In this document: one piece after another, positions 1 to 6,609 of the stretch
Layout: every line of letters starts with the position of its first letter
Numbering within the stretch: position 1 is the stretch's first letter
DNA from: CAZTME01 sp964614795
GTDB taxonomy: Bacteria > Patescibacteriota > Microgenomatia > UBA1400 > PJMF01
Direction: 5' to 3'
DNA: 7,321 nt
NCBI GenBank assembly: GCA_964614795.1
Contig: CAZTME010000058.1
Span: forward strand, 1-7,321
Program-made: the position numbers and the translations under genes
Notes under the pieces: generated by a model
What the model was told of the DNA's origin: nothing
The model's database searches: none
What the model saw: only the letters and a program-made list of their open reading frames with translations

Positions 1-1186
1 GAGGGCCAAACTTGACGTAGTCCGCACCCACTCCCACCGCAAAATCGGCAATGAAATCATCATTGGTTTCCCCACTGCGGTGCGAAACTACCACCCCCCA
101 ACCGGCTTGTCTGGCTATTTGAATGACTTCAATTGTTTCGGAAACAGTGCCTACTTGATTGGGCTTCACCAAAATTGAGTTACAACTCTGGCTTGCGATA
201 GCCTGATTGAGTTTTTGTTTATTGGTGGCCAGCAAGCTATCGCCTACAATTTTTGTTGATTCACCCAGTTCCGCAGTGATAGCCTGCCACATTTGTGTAT
301 CATCGTCGTGAAAAGGATCTTCTATTAAAAAGACGTTATACAAAGAGCGAATTTTTTGATAATACTCAAACAATTCTTTACCCGAATAGGGTTTGGATCG
401 ATCTTTAAGATTGTACTTGCCATTCGCAAAAACTTCGCTGGCAGCCACATCTACACCAAAAAATAAATCTTGACTAAAGGTATACTCAGTCATTTTCACT
501 GTTTCAACCAATATCTCAAAAACATCGGTGTTGCTGTAAAGATTAGGTGTGAAACCTCCAACCAAACCCACAGAATGTATCGCCCCTTTCACCGCTAATA
601 CGTCTTCGAGTTTATGAAATAGCAAAACCGCCATGTTCAATGATTGATCAAAAGGGATATTGCTGGCGGGAATAATCTGAAATTCTTGAATATCTAAATT
701 ATTCGCTCCATGCTCTCCCCCATTCACCACCGAATAAATGCAACTGGGAATGAGTAACTCTTGAGTCAGTTTGTATTTTTGAGCAATGTAAAAATACAAA
801 GGCAAGTTGACACTCAATGCTCCGGCCTTGGCCACCGCTTGTGAAACCGCCAAAATGGCATTGGCTCCCAATCTGCTTTTATTGGGTGTGCCATCCAAAT
901 TAATCATTAATTGATCAATTTCTTGTTGATTGGTTGGATCTTTGCCTACAATTTGCGGTGCGATATACGTATTGATGTAATTGACGGCTGTTAAAACGCC
1001 TTTACCCAACATGCGATTTTGATCTTTATCTCTTAACTCCAAAGCTTCATATTTTCCTATTGAAGTTCCAGTGGGTACATCGGTGGCGACGATGCCACCA
1101 TTGTCCAACCAAAGAGTGCATTCAATTGTGGGAATACCTCTTGAATCCAGAATTTCTCTGGCGTAAATACCTTGAATTACTGCCAT
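1..1186 (-). CDS. eno: Enolase (phosphopyruvate hydratase), 3' end cut by window; catalytic acid position substituted
   Basis: Enolase interconverts 2-phosphoglycerate and phosphoenolpyruvate in the cytoplasm (lower glycolysis). The frame is open from an ATG at 1186 to the window edge, about 395 residues; a full enolase is about 430. Family landmarks in order: REILDSRG (10-17), mobile loop VPTGTSIGKYEA (37-48), LGANAILAVS, VNGGEHGANN, DIQEF (165-169, Glu168), metal ligands at D246 in GVDVAASE, E289 in LIEDPF and D316 in VGDS, base Lys341 in LVKPNQ, then VSHRSGET and YVKFGP with Lys392. The oddity is at 208-209: the family motif GDEGGFAPNL reads GLVGGFTPNL here, so the catalytic acid Glu (E. 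coli Glu208/209, yeast Glu211) is Val and the preceding Asp is Leu. VGDD is also VGDS. The start is supported by AGAAGG 7 bases upstream, inside the preceding gene, which it overlaps by 10 bases. The fold assignment is very secure; enolase activity is uncertain. Confidence 0.93.
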   Translation of the reverse strand, partial: MAVIQGIYAREILDSRGIPTIECTLWLDNGGIVATDVPTGTSIGKYEALELRDKDQNRMLGKGVLTAVNYINTYIAPQIVGKDPTNQQEIDQLMINLDGTPNKSRLGANAILAVSQAVAKAGALSVNLPLYFYIAQKYKLTQELLIPSCIYSVVNGGEHGANNLDIQEFQIIPASNIPFDQSLNMAVLLFHKLEDVLAVKGAIHSVGLVGGFTPNLYSNTDVFEILVETVKMTEYTFSQDLFFGVDVAASEVFANGKYNLKDRSKPYSGKELFEYYQKIRSLYNVFLIEDPFHDDDTQMWQAITAELGESTKIVGDSLLATNKQKLNQAIASQSCNSILVKPNQVGTVSETIEVIQIARQAGWGVVVSHRSGETNDDFIADFAVGVGADYVKFGP

Positions 1187-2841
1187 AATGACGCCTTCTT
1201 TAGTCTTTCAGCTTCAAAATGAATCACTCTATTTTGTACTACTAAACCGGCTTGCGGTGCAACTACAAATCCATCATAACCGAGATTGACTCCAAGTTCC
1301 AGTAAGAAAGGTTCGGGATTATCACATAATATTAATTTATAACCAGAATGAGTGGAATTATTAAGATGTTGATTTACTTGAGTCAAAACGCTTGTGGTTA
1401 ATTCGTGTGTATCACTGTGTTCAAGTTGAAGAATTGCATCATCCGGATCAATGCCTCTGGCTAATCCAATAATTGTTTGCACATGAACCAAAACTCCGGT
1501 GAGATTTGGACGCAAATATTGTGGCAAGCGCCAAACATTTTCCGGTGTATTGAGTTGTAACCATAGCTCAAAAAATGGCAATTCAAAGAGTCCGGCTTTG
1601 GTTATTTCGGCCAGACATCTTTGCCATTCTTGATCATCTCTCACAAAAGGAACGAGTAGGCCACTCGGAGCAACCCTTTTTTCCGCCCACTGTTTAAATG
1701 TTTGCAGTTCAAAGTGAAAAAAATCCGGGTGTTGTAAATACCAGTGCATGCCTCTTTTGCCCATGTATGGGTTGATTTCTTCATCTTCGTACTTACTTCC
1801 ATAGGTTAATTCTCTTAATTCTTGAGTGTTCAAATTTTGCAAGCGATAGACAATTCTTTGCGTGGGATATGATTGGTTGGCTTGTTGAAAATACTTCAGA
1901 AGAAATTTTTTAAACTCCCCCTTTCGCTTTTGCCAGTACCATAAAGGGTGATAGCCAAGATTTGCCCACAAGTAATCACTTCTTAATAAACCAATTCCGG
2001 AAACATTGAAGTTGGCAGTGAGGGTTAATTCACCAATACTACCAGTAGAAATATAAATTCCCGCATGATTGATTGCTGGTTGTGCGGTTGATTCTGCGGA
2101 TAACGGAGCAATATTTACAATTTCCACATTTTGGTTGGCAAGTAAAACCCATTCAATTTTCAAGTGATGAGTAAAATTTCTTTTTAAATTGAGAATAGGA
2201 GCACTTAATGACAAAAATGTTGAATTCGGTAGATTAAAAAGAGTGTTCAATCTTTCCAATTCAACGCTCCCTTCATCAGTTGCTTGGGCTTGAAGAGTGG
2301 CTTTGCTGGCTTGAGATAATCTAATTGTTGAGTCGCTCGGGTTAATTAATAAAATGGCAGGCTCATGATTAACAACTTGCTGATGAAAAAAGCCAGGCCA
2401 ACCTTCCACGCGAATCACTTTTTCTTGTTTTTGAGTAGTGTATCTGGTTTCCAACCAACCATGAGCAATGATTTGATCGCAAGCTTGCGCAATTAGCCAC
2501 TTGTTTGAAAGCCCCTTTTCTAAGACTAAATTGCCTAATTCATGCAAAAAACCATTGCTAAAAGCAATCGGTTCCAACCATCGAATCGATTCCTCATCAC
2601 ACCAGCCCAATCGCACCCATCGAGAATTGAGACTTTCATAGGCTTGAGCCAATTCTTGCAACGATTTTTGTGAGAGGGTTTTTAACTGATTTAGATTTTC
2701 AGGCCAATAATTTGAAGGTATTACCAGAGTTGGTGATAATTTGCAACCAATTTTTTTGGCCATCAACAAATTTAATAAAGGAACAGGTAATTCTTGAGGA
2801 TTTTTCCAACTAGATAATAAAACCGGTTGAGTGGCAGGCAT
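1177..2841 (-). CDS. Phosphoenolpyruvate synthase-like protein, compact and probably non-canonical (no phosphohistidine domain)
   Basis: This is a 554-residue relative of PEP synthase/pyruvate phosphate dikinase, which are usually about 750-900 residues. Residues 1-250 resemble a shrunken ATP-grasp domain: KIGCKLSPTLVIP near the start, IAQACDQIIAHG near 117-128, and WVLLANQNVEIVNIAP (231-246), which matches the family's IEW...I.Q.RP end. The sequence then passes directly into the PEP/pyruvate TIM barrel (about 260-540): GIGLLRSDYL, GYHP, YRLQN, EDEEINPYMGKRG (352-364), VPFVR (397-401) and Cys506 in LILCDN. The central swivelling domain with its GG.T.HAA phosphohistidine motif is absent. By motif alignment, the barrel's CEIPSN is LNTPEN (metal Glu to Asn431) and SNDLTQ is VQTIIG (metal Asp to Thr456). 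An in-frame ATG at 2856 would add five residues, but only 2841 has a Shine-Dalgarno-like AGAAGGA. Homology is secure; I infer it does not catalyse normal PEP synthesis. Confidence 0.8.
   Translation of the reverse strand: MPATQPVLLSSWKNPQELPVPLLNLLMAKKIGCKLSPTLVIPSNYWPENLNQLKTLSQKSLQELAQAYESLNSRWVRLGWCDEESIRWLEPIAFSNGFLHELGNLVLEKGLSNKWLIAQACDQIIAHGWLETRYTTQKQEKVIRVEGWPGFFHQQVVNHEPAILLINPSDSTIRLSQASKATLQAQATDEGSVELERLNTLFNLPNSTFLSLSAPILNLKRNFTHHLKIEWVLLANQNVEIVNIAPLSAESTAQPAINHAGIYISTGSIGELTLTANFNVSGIGLLRSDYLWANLGYHPLWYWQKRKGEFKKFLLKYFQQANQSYPTQRIVYRLQNLNTQELRELTYGSKYEDEEINPYMGKRGMHWYLQHPDFFHFELQTFKQWAEKRVAPSGLLVPFVRDDQEWQRCLAEITKAGLFELPFFELWLQLNTPENVWRLPQYLRPNLTGVLVHVQTIIGLARGIDPDDAILQLEHSDTHELTTSVLTQVNQHLNNSTHSGYKLILCDNPEPFLLELGVNLGYDGFVVAPQAGLVVQNRVIHFEAERLKKASLWQ
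1194..1199 (-). promoter_or_regulatory. Ribosome binding site of enolase inside the preceding gene
   Basis: AGAAGG on the minus strand lies 7 bases before the enolase ATG at 1186. It sits within the last codons of the PEP synthase-like gene, whose stop (1177-1179) is beyond the enolase start. The arrangement favours coupled translation of the two genes. Confidence 0.6.
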
Positions 2842-2844
2842 ACT

Positions 2845-2851
2845 TCCTTCT
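2845..2851 (-). promoter_or_regulatory. Shine-Dalgarno-like AGAAGGA deciding the start of the PEP synthase-like gene
   Basis: Read on the minus strand, AGAAGGA ends 3 bases before the ATG at 2841. The upstream in-frame ATG at 2856 is preceded by a pyrimidine-rich stretch (2857-2896) with no Shine-Dalgarno match. The spacing to 2841 is short, so the choice is favoured but not certain. Confidence 0.5.
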
Positions 2852-2896
2852 ATCATAACCCGAGATGAGGATGAGAGTAAACAGGGAGAAGAAAAC

Positions 2897-4066
2897 CTAG
2901 TTTAAAGGCAGTGAGGTCACTAGGGCGGTGGCAGGCTCGGTGGAACTGAGAAGATATTGCTCGCAAATTGCGGGAACAAAGAGGCTTCGTCCCTCTTTTA
3001 AGTCAAATTGTAAATCTCGCCACTCAATACGCAACTCACCTTGCAAAGCAAAAACGTGGTGAAAAGAATTCATTTTCATGACTTGACTACTTGGACCAAA
3101 AAACTCAAACCGTTTTAATGTGTAGTACGCTGTGTCGAACAATTGAGCAATGCGCACTCCTTCTTGAGTGTTGCCTTGTGGTTGTTTGATCAAGCTGAAA
3201 GGTTGATTAGCTTCGGGAGAAGGATTGAGAGCTTGAAAATAATCTTCTATGTGTAAAGGTCGCACATCACCATTGGGTTTAATATTGCCTTGATCAAAGG
3301 ATCTCATGGTTGACCGTTCGTCTTTGACGTCAAGTTGAACTTCATAAACGATATTGCCATTAGGTAAAGACGGATCTTTTTCCCAAGAATGATGAATACC
3401 TCCCTGGGATAAATCAATCACTGCGTTTTGAGCGATTTTCACTTGGTGGACATATTGATTGGGGTGTCTGGCTTCAATAAACGCCGATAGTTTTTCCTTT
3501 CCTTCTTCCAAAAGCAAGCTTTCATCTTTGATTTGTTGAGATATTTCTTTGGAAAATGCTTCAATTTCCAAACAAATTTTCTTGTATTGAGTGAGCATTG
3601 CTCCAGGTTTAACTCCAAGAGTGGCTCTGCCTTCTTGTAAAAAATACCAAGATTCGGGTTTGGCTTGCCATCCATGAAATTCTTGGCCGGGAATAACATG
3701 AACTTGATATGAGTTGCTTTGCGCTTGGGTGAATTTGATTAAAAGTGGCGTACTTACGGTATCATTTTGACAACTAATACCTAAAACTTCTTCCGGATTT
3801 GAAGAAATGAGTGATTGCAAATCAATGGTTGCCATCACTGAACCAAATTGTTGGCCGGAACTCATACTACTATCGGTCAAGTAGCACGCATCTTGCGCGG
3901 AAGGTTCCGGTGAAATTCTGCTTTCGGCGGATAATTCATAGGATTGGCCAATGGGCAAATTGTTAATTGCTGAAAAAGATAATTGTTTGGCTTTAACAAT
4001 GTAATCACCACCCCAAGTTGGCTGTTTGATTAAGATGGGAATTACATAAAAAGGTTGGATATTCAT
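2897..4066 (-). CDS. manA: Mannose-6-phosphate isomerase, type I (cupin)
   Basis: A 389-residue type I phosphomannose isomerase, a zinc enzyme interconverting fructose-6-P and mannose-6-P in the cytoplasm. Visible landmarks: QPTWGG (15-20), LPIGQSYELSAE (37-48), PLLIKFTQAQ (107-116), zinc ligands in QVH (Gln121, His123), Glu138 in PESWYFL, and a His in GGIHHSW (225/226) before IVYEVQL (239-245). A C-terminal cupin half runs from about 300 to the end (MNSFHHVFALQGELRIEW). A charged helical insert (about 160-205, rich in Lys and Glu) sits between the Glu138 region and the GGIHH strand. It starts 2 bases after the stop of the upstream isomerase gene, with a weak GAAGAAA upstream, so translation is probably coupled. 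Its activity overlaps that of the neighbouring bifunctional isomerase. Stop is TAG. The family is clear; substrate preference within the family is inferred. Confidence 0.87.
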   Translation of the reverse strand: MNIQPFYVIPILIKQPTWGGDYIVKAKQLSFSAINNLPIGQSYELSAESRISPEPSAQDACYLTDSSMSSGQQFGSVMATIDLQSLISSNPEEVLGISCQNDTVSTPLLIKFTQAQSNSYQVHVIPGQEFHGWQAKPESWYFLQEGRATLGVKPGAMLTQYKKICLEIEAFSKEISQQIKDESLLLEEGKEKLSAFIEARHPNQYVHQVKIAQNAVIDLSQGGIHHSWEKDPSLPNGNIVYEVQLDVKDERSTMRSFDQGNIKPNGDVRPLHIEDYFQALNPSPEANQPFSLIKQPQGNTQEGVRIAQLFDTAYYTLKRFEFFGPSSQVMKMNSFHHVFALQGELRIEWRDLQFDLKEGRSLFVPAICEQYLLSSTEPATALVTSLPLN

Positions 4067-4068
4067 AC

Positions 4069-5151
4069 TTATTTCTTCAGCTGATCTTTAAACCAATCCA
4101 CCCAAGGAATGGGAGCCGGATCAACATTGTGTAGCAAGGCGAGATAGTACGAAGTGTATGAACCGAAAAGCAGTAGCTCAAAAGCTTGACCCAACTTGCT
4201 TTCACTTTTTAAGCTCACTGCGGAGTGATCGAGAGCATGTTTGGTCAAAACCTCTTGAGTTAATTTCATTCTTTTCGCATTTTGTGAAGAATAAAGTTGT
4301 GATTCAACACTTACAAAAAGTAAATCATGAACATTGGTTTCCGGGAATTGCAAACCTTCCATTAGGTGATGATTCATTTCGGGAATGACGCGATACTCAG
4401 AATAAGTTTTGGCATTTTCATTAAGTTGATTGGCTAAAACGTGAGCGACTCCCTCCAAATGTTCCGCCACTACGATGACAGGCAGTTTGTCCAACATGTC
4501 AAAAGCAAGTAATTTTGCTTGATTGCTTTTTGCGTCCACGCTTTGCGCACATTGTAAATGGGTGTTGGCAATCACTGAGATCACTTCGTCATAATCCGCC
4601 TGCGTAATGTTTAATAAACCAATGGCTTTAAAAAGTGACATTTGACCAAATATTGAGTAACCCAAGCCCATTCTGGGTTGACCGGAAGGATTATAAGTGG
4701 TGGGAAAAATGATTGAAGGAACATGCCATTCTCTTAATAATTCTGCAACTTTTCCACCAGAGGTGATACCGGCTAATTTGGCACCACGTGCCCTAGCTTC
4801 ATTCATAGCGGCAATGGTTTCTTCGGTAGTGCCGGAATAACTCGAACCGATCACCAAAGTTTTTTCATTGACAAACGCCGGCAATGTGTAGTCGGGAACA
4901 ATGACTACGGGAGCTTTTAATTGATCTTTATAAACGGATTGAATGACGTGAGTGCCCAGCGCGCTGCCACCCATACCGGCCACCACCACTTGATCTATTT
5001 CTTGATACTCATTTGGGACTTCAATGTTTTGCGCCACTTCCCAAACTTGTTGACATTGCGAAGCTAGTTGCTCAATGGTTTCCAACATGCGAGATTGATC
5101 CACCTCCATAAGCTCTTCACGATTATCTAAAAAATGTTTACCTTGTGGCAT
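4069..5151 (-). CDS. Bifunctional phosphoglucose/phosphomannose isomerase (SIS domain)
   Basis: A 360-residue two-SIS-domain sugar isomerase of the archaeal-type PGI/PMI family (TIGR02128-like), which interconverts fructose-6-P with glucose-6-P and with mannose-6-P. Evidence: the typical opening FLDNREEL...DQSRMLETIE (7-27), first SIS glycine loop VVAGMGGSALG (56-66), YTLPAFV, phosphate-binding IGSSYSGTTEET (101-112), QPRMGLGYS (158-166), NENAK with the catalytic Glu (Glu245), PEMNHH with the catalytic His (261 or 262), and the C-terminal DPAPIPWVDWFK with a Lys near 355. All catalytic positions known from the Pyrobaculum enzyme appear kept. No separate large-family PGI is visible, so this may supply the cell's glucose-6-P/fructose-6-P step as well. 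It starts 60 bases after the nucleotidyltransferase gene, preceded by CTAGAAAGA. Placed before manA, it feeds mannose-6-P to the mutase at the right of the window. Confidence 0.92.
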   Translation of the reverse strand: MPQGKHFLDNREELMEVDQSRMLETIEQLASQCQQVWEVAQNIEVPNEYQEIDQVVVAGMGGSALGTHVIQSVYKDQLKAPVVIVPDYTLPAFVNEKTLVIGSSYSGTTEETIAAMNEARARGAKLAGITSGGKVAELLREWHVPSIIFPTTYNPSGQPRMGLGYSIFGQMSLFKAIGLLNITQADYDEVISVIANTHLQCAQSVDAKSNQAKLLAFDMLDKLPVIVVAEHLEGVAHVLANQLNENAKTYSEYRVIPEMNHHLMEGLQFPETNVHDLLFVSVESQLYSSQNAKRMKLTQEVLTKHALDHSAVSLKSESKLGQAFELLLFGSYTSYYLALLHNVDPAPIPWVDWFKDQLKK

Positions 5152-5155
5152 GTTG

Positions 5156-5164
5156 TCTTTCTAG
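5156..5164 (-). promoter_or_regulatory. CTAGAAAGA box before the bifunctional isomerase start
   Basis: Same 9 bases as at 6445-6453, here 4 bases before the ATG at 5151. Probably a weak Shine-Dalgarno site. The rest of the 60-base gap (5152-5211) shows no hairpin or clear promoter, consistent with read-through from the upstream gene. Confidence 0.4.
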
Positions 5165-5211
5165 CAATGAAATATTTTACCGTCTTTGCCTACTTTACTT
5201 CACTTTGGTGC

Positions 5212-6438
5212 TTATTGCAACAAATCACGATCGACAATTTGTCCTGGTTTTGTCATCACCGCCGGCCAAATTTTGCGCCCGGGATAAACGGAAGTGTTGA
5301 CTCCCAATTTTACTCCATCACCCAAAATGGCACCAAACTTATTGCGTCCGGTTTTTGTCATTACTCCTTTAATCGGGGTGGCAATTTCTTTTCTGTCATG
5401 CCTGGTGTTAGCCAAGACTGCGCCGGCCGAAATTCGACAGTTTTTGCCCACCACCGAATCGGCTACATAACTAAGGTGGGGAATTTTCGTTTTTTCGCCA
5501 ATAACCGAGTTTTTCAAGTCTACGCTAAAGCCAATAACACAATCATCACCTATCACAGTATTGCCTCGAATACGCGCATTGGGACCAATAACCACTCTTT
5601 CGCCAATGAGAATTTTTCCTTCCAGGTAACATCCGGGCAAAATTCTGCTTGATTTTGGCAAGACTAAAGCATCTTTTTGATAGCTTGACTCATGAATTTC
5701 GCCTTCAACTTTATTTTGCAACGTTTGCAAAAGAAATTCGGTAGCATCCAGGATGTGCCAAGGATAACCAATGGGAATCCAGTAATCTGGCGCAGGTAAA
5801 ACTTGAATGGGTAAATCTTCAGCCATTAACTGTAGTGAGTCTGTTAATTCGTATTCTCCCCTTACGGAAATGTTGATTTTGTTAAAGTAAGAAAAGATTT
5901 TTCCGGAAAGTTTCATGCAACCGATGTTAGCTAAATCGCCAACAAAAGTGCTGGGCTTCTCCACTACGCTTTTGAGAGTGCCATCTTGATTGGTGGCAAA
6001 AATACCCCATTTTTCAGGATCGGTGACTTTTTTTCCAATTACCGCTAAACCTGAAGCGTTTTTGACGGAAGCAATATTTTCAGGTGAGTATAAATCATCG
6101 CCGTAAACGAAAATAAAGTCTTCCTGTAGTGAAATGAATTTTTCCGCTTGCTGAAGGACGTGAGCCGTCCCCAACTGTTGTTCTTGGGTAACAATGGAAA
6201 TTTTCAAACGATATTTTTGTTCAGCGATGATGTGATTTTTTAAGTAATCCGCAATGAGTGTGCCAAAAGTCCCGGCACTGGTAATGACAATTACTTCCTC
6301 AATACCATTTTTTTCCAGCCCTTCCAACGTCCACTCAATTAAAGGTTTATTTAGAATGGGAATGAGAGCTTTAGGTGTGGTTACTCCCAAGGGATACATT
6401 CTGGTACCATTGCCGGCAACGGGTAAAACTGCTTTCAT
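5212..6438 (-). CDS. Sugar-1-phosphate nucleotidyltransferase with left-handed beta-helix acyltransferase-like domain (GlmU/ST0452-like)
   Basis: A 408-residue cytoplasmic enzyme expected to make an NDP-sugar from NTP and a sugar-1-phosphate. Residues 1-235 are the nucleotidyltransferase: AGNGTRMYPLG..TPKALIPI (8-28), EQQLGTAHVL (86-95), metal-binding YGDDL (112-116), VVEKPS (158-163), EYELTDSL (195-202) and IGYPWHILDATE (223-234). From about 265 come hexapeptide repeats of a left-handed beta-helix (IGERVVIGPNARI, VIGDDCVIG, VIGEKTKI). The tail has PHLSYVADS (His321, Tyr324) and LANTRHD (Asn344), at the places of catalytic residues in GlmU and the archaeal bifunctional enzyme ST0452, then GRNKFGAILGD and YPGRKIWP. 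The neighbours suggest mannose-1-P or glucose-1-P as substrate, but the tail resembles enzymes making UDP-GlcNAc; base and sugar cannot be fixed from sequence alone. First gene after the predicted promoter; CTAGAAAGA lies 6 bases before the ATG. Confidence 0.88.
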   Translation of the reverse strand: MKAVLPVAGNGTRMYPLGVTTPKALIPILNKPLIEWTLEGLEKNGIEEVIVITSAGTFGTLIADYLKNHIIAEQKYRLKISIVTQEQQLGTAHVLQQAEKFISLQEDFIFVYGDDLYSPENIASVKNASGLAVIGKKVTDPEKWGIFATNQDGTLKSVVEKPSTFVGDLANIGCMKLSGKIFSYFNKINISVRGEYELTDSLQLMAEDLPIQVLPAPDYWIPIGYPWHILDATEFLLQTLQNKVEGEIHESSYQKDALVLPKSSRILPGCYLEGKILIGERVVIGPNARIRGNTVIGDDCVIGFSVDLKNSVIGEKTKIPHLSYVADSVVGKNCRISAGAVLANTRHDRKEIATPIKGVMTKTGRNKFGAILGDGVKLGVNTSVYPGRKIWPAVMTKPGQIVDRDLLQ

Positions 6439-6444
6439 AATGGT

Positions 6445-6453
6445 TCTTTCTAG
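6445..6453 (-). promoter_or_regulatory. CTAGAAAGA box before the nucleotidyltransferase start
   Basis: The 9-base CTAGAAAGA sits 6 bases before the ATG at 6438. An identical box is at 5156-5164, 4 bases before the next gene's ATG. AGAAAG is a weak Shine-Dalgarno variant, so the simplest reading is a ribosome binding site. Confidence 0.4.
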
Positions 6454-6482
6454 TTTTTGTTAATCAATCAATTTTTGGTTTC

Positions 6483-6512
6483 ATTACAATTGATCGAACT
6501 CATTTTATTCAA
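6483..6512 (-). promoter_or_regulatory. Candidate sigma70-type promoter for the downstream operon
   Basis: On the minus strand, TTGAAT (6507-6512, four of six to TTGACA) is followed after 18 bases by TGTAAT (6483-6488, five of six to TATAAT). Transcription would start near 6476, giving a leader of roughly 35-40 bases before the nucleotidyltransferase ATG. It lies in the largest intergenic gap and immediately after the palindrome at 6513-6579, so that palindrome could be an operator or could insulate it from the upstream mutase gene. Prediction by eye in AT-rich DNA. Confidence 0.4.
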
Positions 6513-6579
6513 TAGACTTGTCGTCCAATAACAGAACGATTTTTTTCATTCATGTTTTTATTGTGCGGCGACAAGTCTA
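6513..6579. repeat. Long imperfect palindrome / hairpin in the intergenic region
   Basis: Outer arms TAGACTTGTCG (6513-6523) and CGACAAGTCTA (6569-6579) are perfect reverse complements over 11 bases. After an asymmetric internal loop (TC against TGCGG), a second pairing joins CAATAA (6526-6531) with TTATTG (6558-6563). The remaining loop is AT-rich, with a run of seven Ts on the plus strand. The element is about 67 bases long and directly abuts the candidate -35 box. It is not followed by a T-run in the minus direction, so it is not a textbook terminator for the mutase; on the plus strand it is followed by TAATAAATTTTT, but no plus-strand gene is present. It could be an RNA hairpin, an operator, or a small REP/MITE-like mobile repeat. 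Confidence 0.6.
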
Positions 6580-6609
6580 ATAAATTTTTCCCGAGCCTGG
6601 TAATTGAAA

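Noticed and set aside
1177..2841. Reading the PEP synthase-like gene as a frameshifted pseudogene.
   Set aside because: The frame is continuous, N- and C-terminal family elements are in order in one frame, and there is no leftover phosphohistidine-domain sequence in other frames that I could find.
2842..2896. Possible extra small gene or terminator between manA and the PEP synthase-like gene.
   Set aside because: Only a purine-rich plus-strand stretch is present; there is no hairpin and no reading frame of useful length.
3439..3699. An 86-codon minus-strand reading frame inside manA.
   Set aside because: It lies wholly inside a well-supported gene in another frame and its lysine-rich translation has no recognisable domain.
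4158..4388. Plus-strand frame inside the bifunctional isomerase gene.
   Set aside because: Antisense to a conserved coding region, short, and no motif or ribosome binding site of note.
5134..5652. A 172-codon plus-strand reading frame over the nucleotidyltransferase tail.
   Set aside because: It is antisense to a clear hexapeptide-repeat domain and its product looks like the complement of those repeats, with no family match.
6254..6463. Plus-strand frame over the start of the nucleotidyltransferase gene.
   Set aside because: Antisense to the conserved nucleotide-binding loop; only its tail extends into the intergenic region.
6439..6609. tRNA or CRISPR repeat in the intergenic gap.
   Set aside because: The palindrome has no cloverleaf arms, no GTTC-type T loop, and occurs once without spacers.
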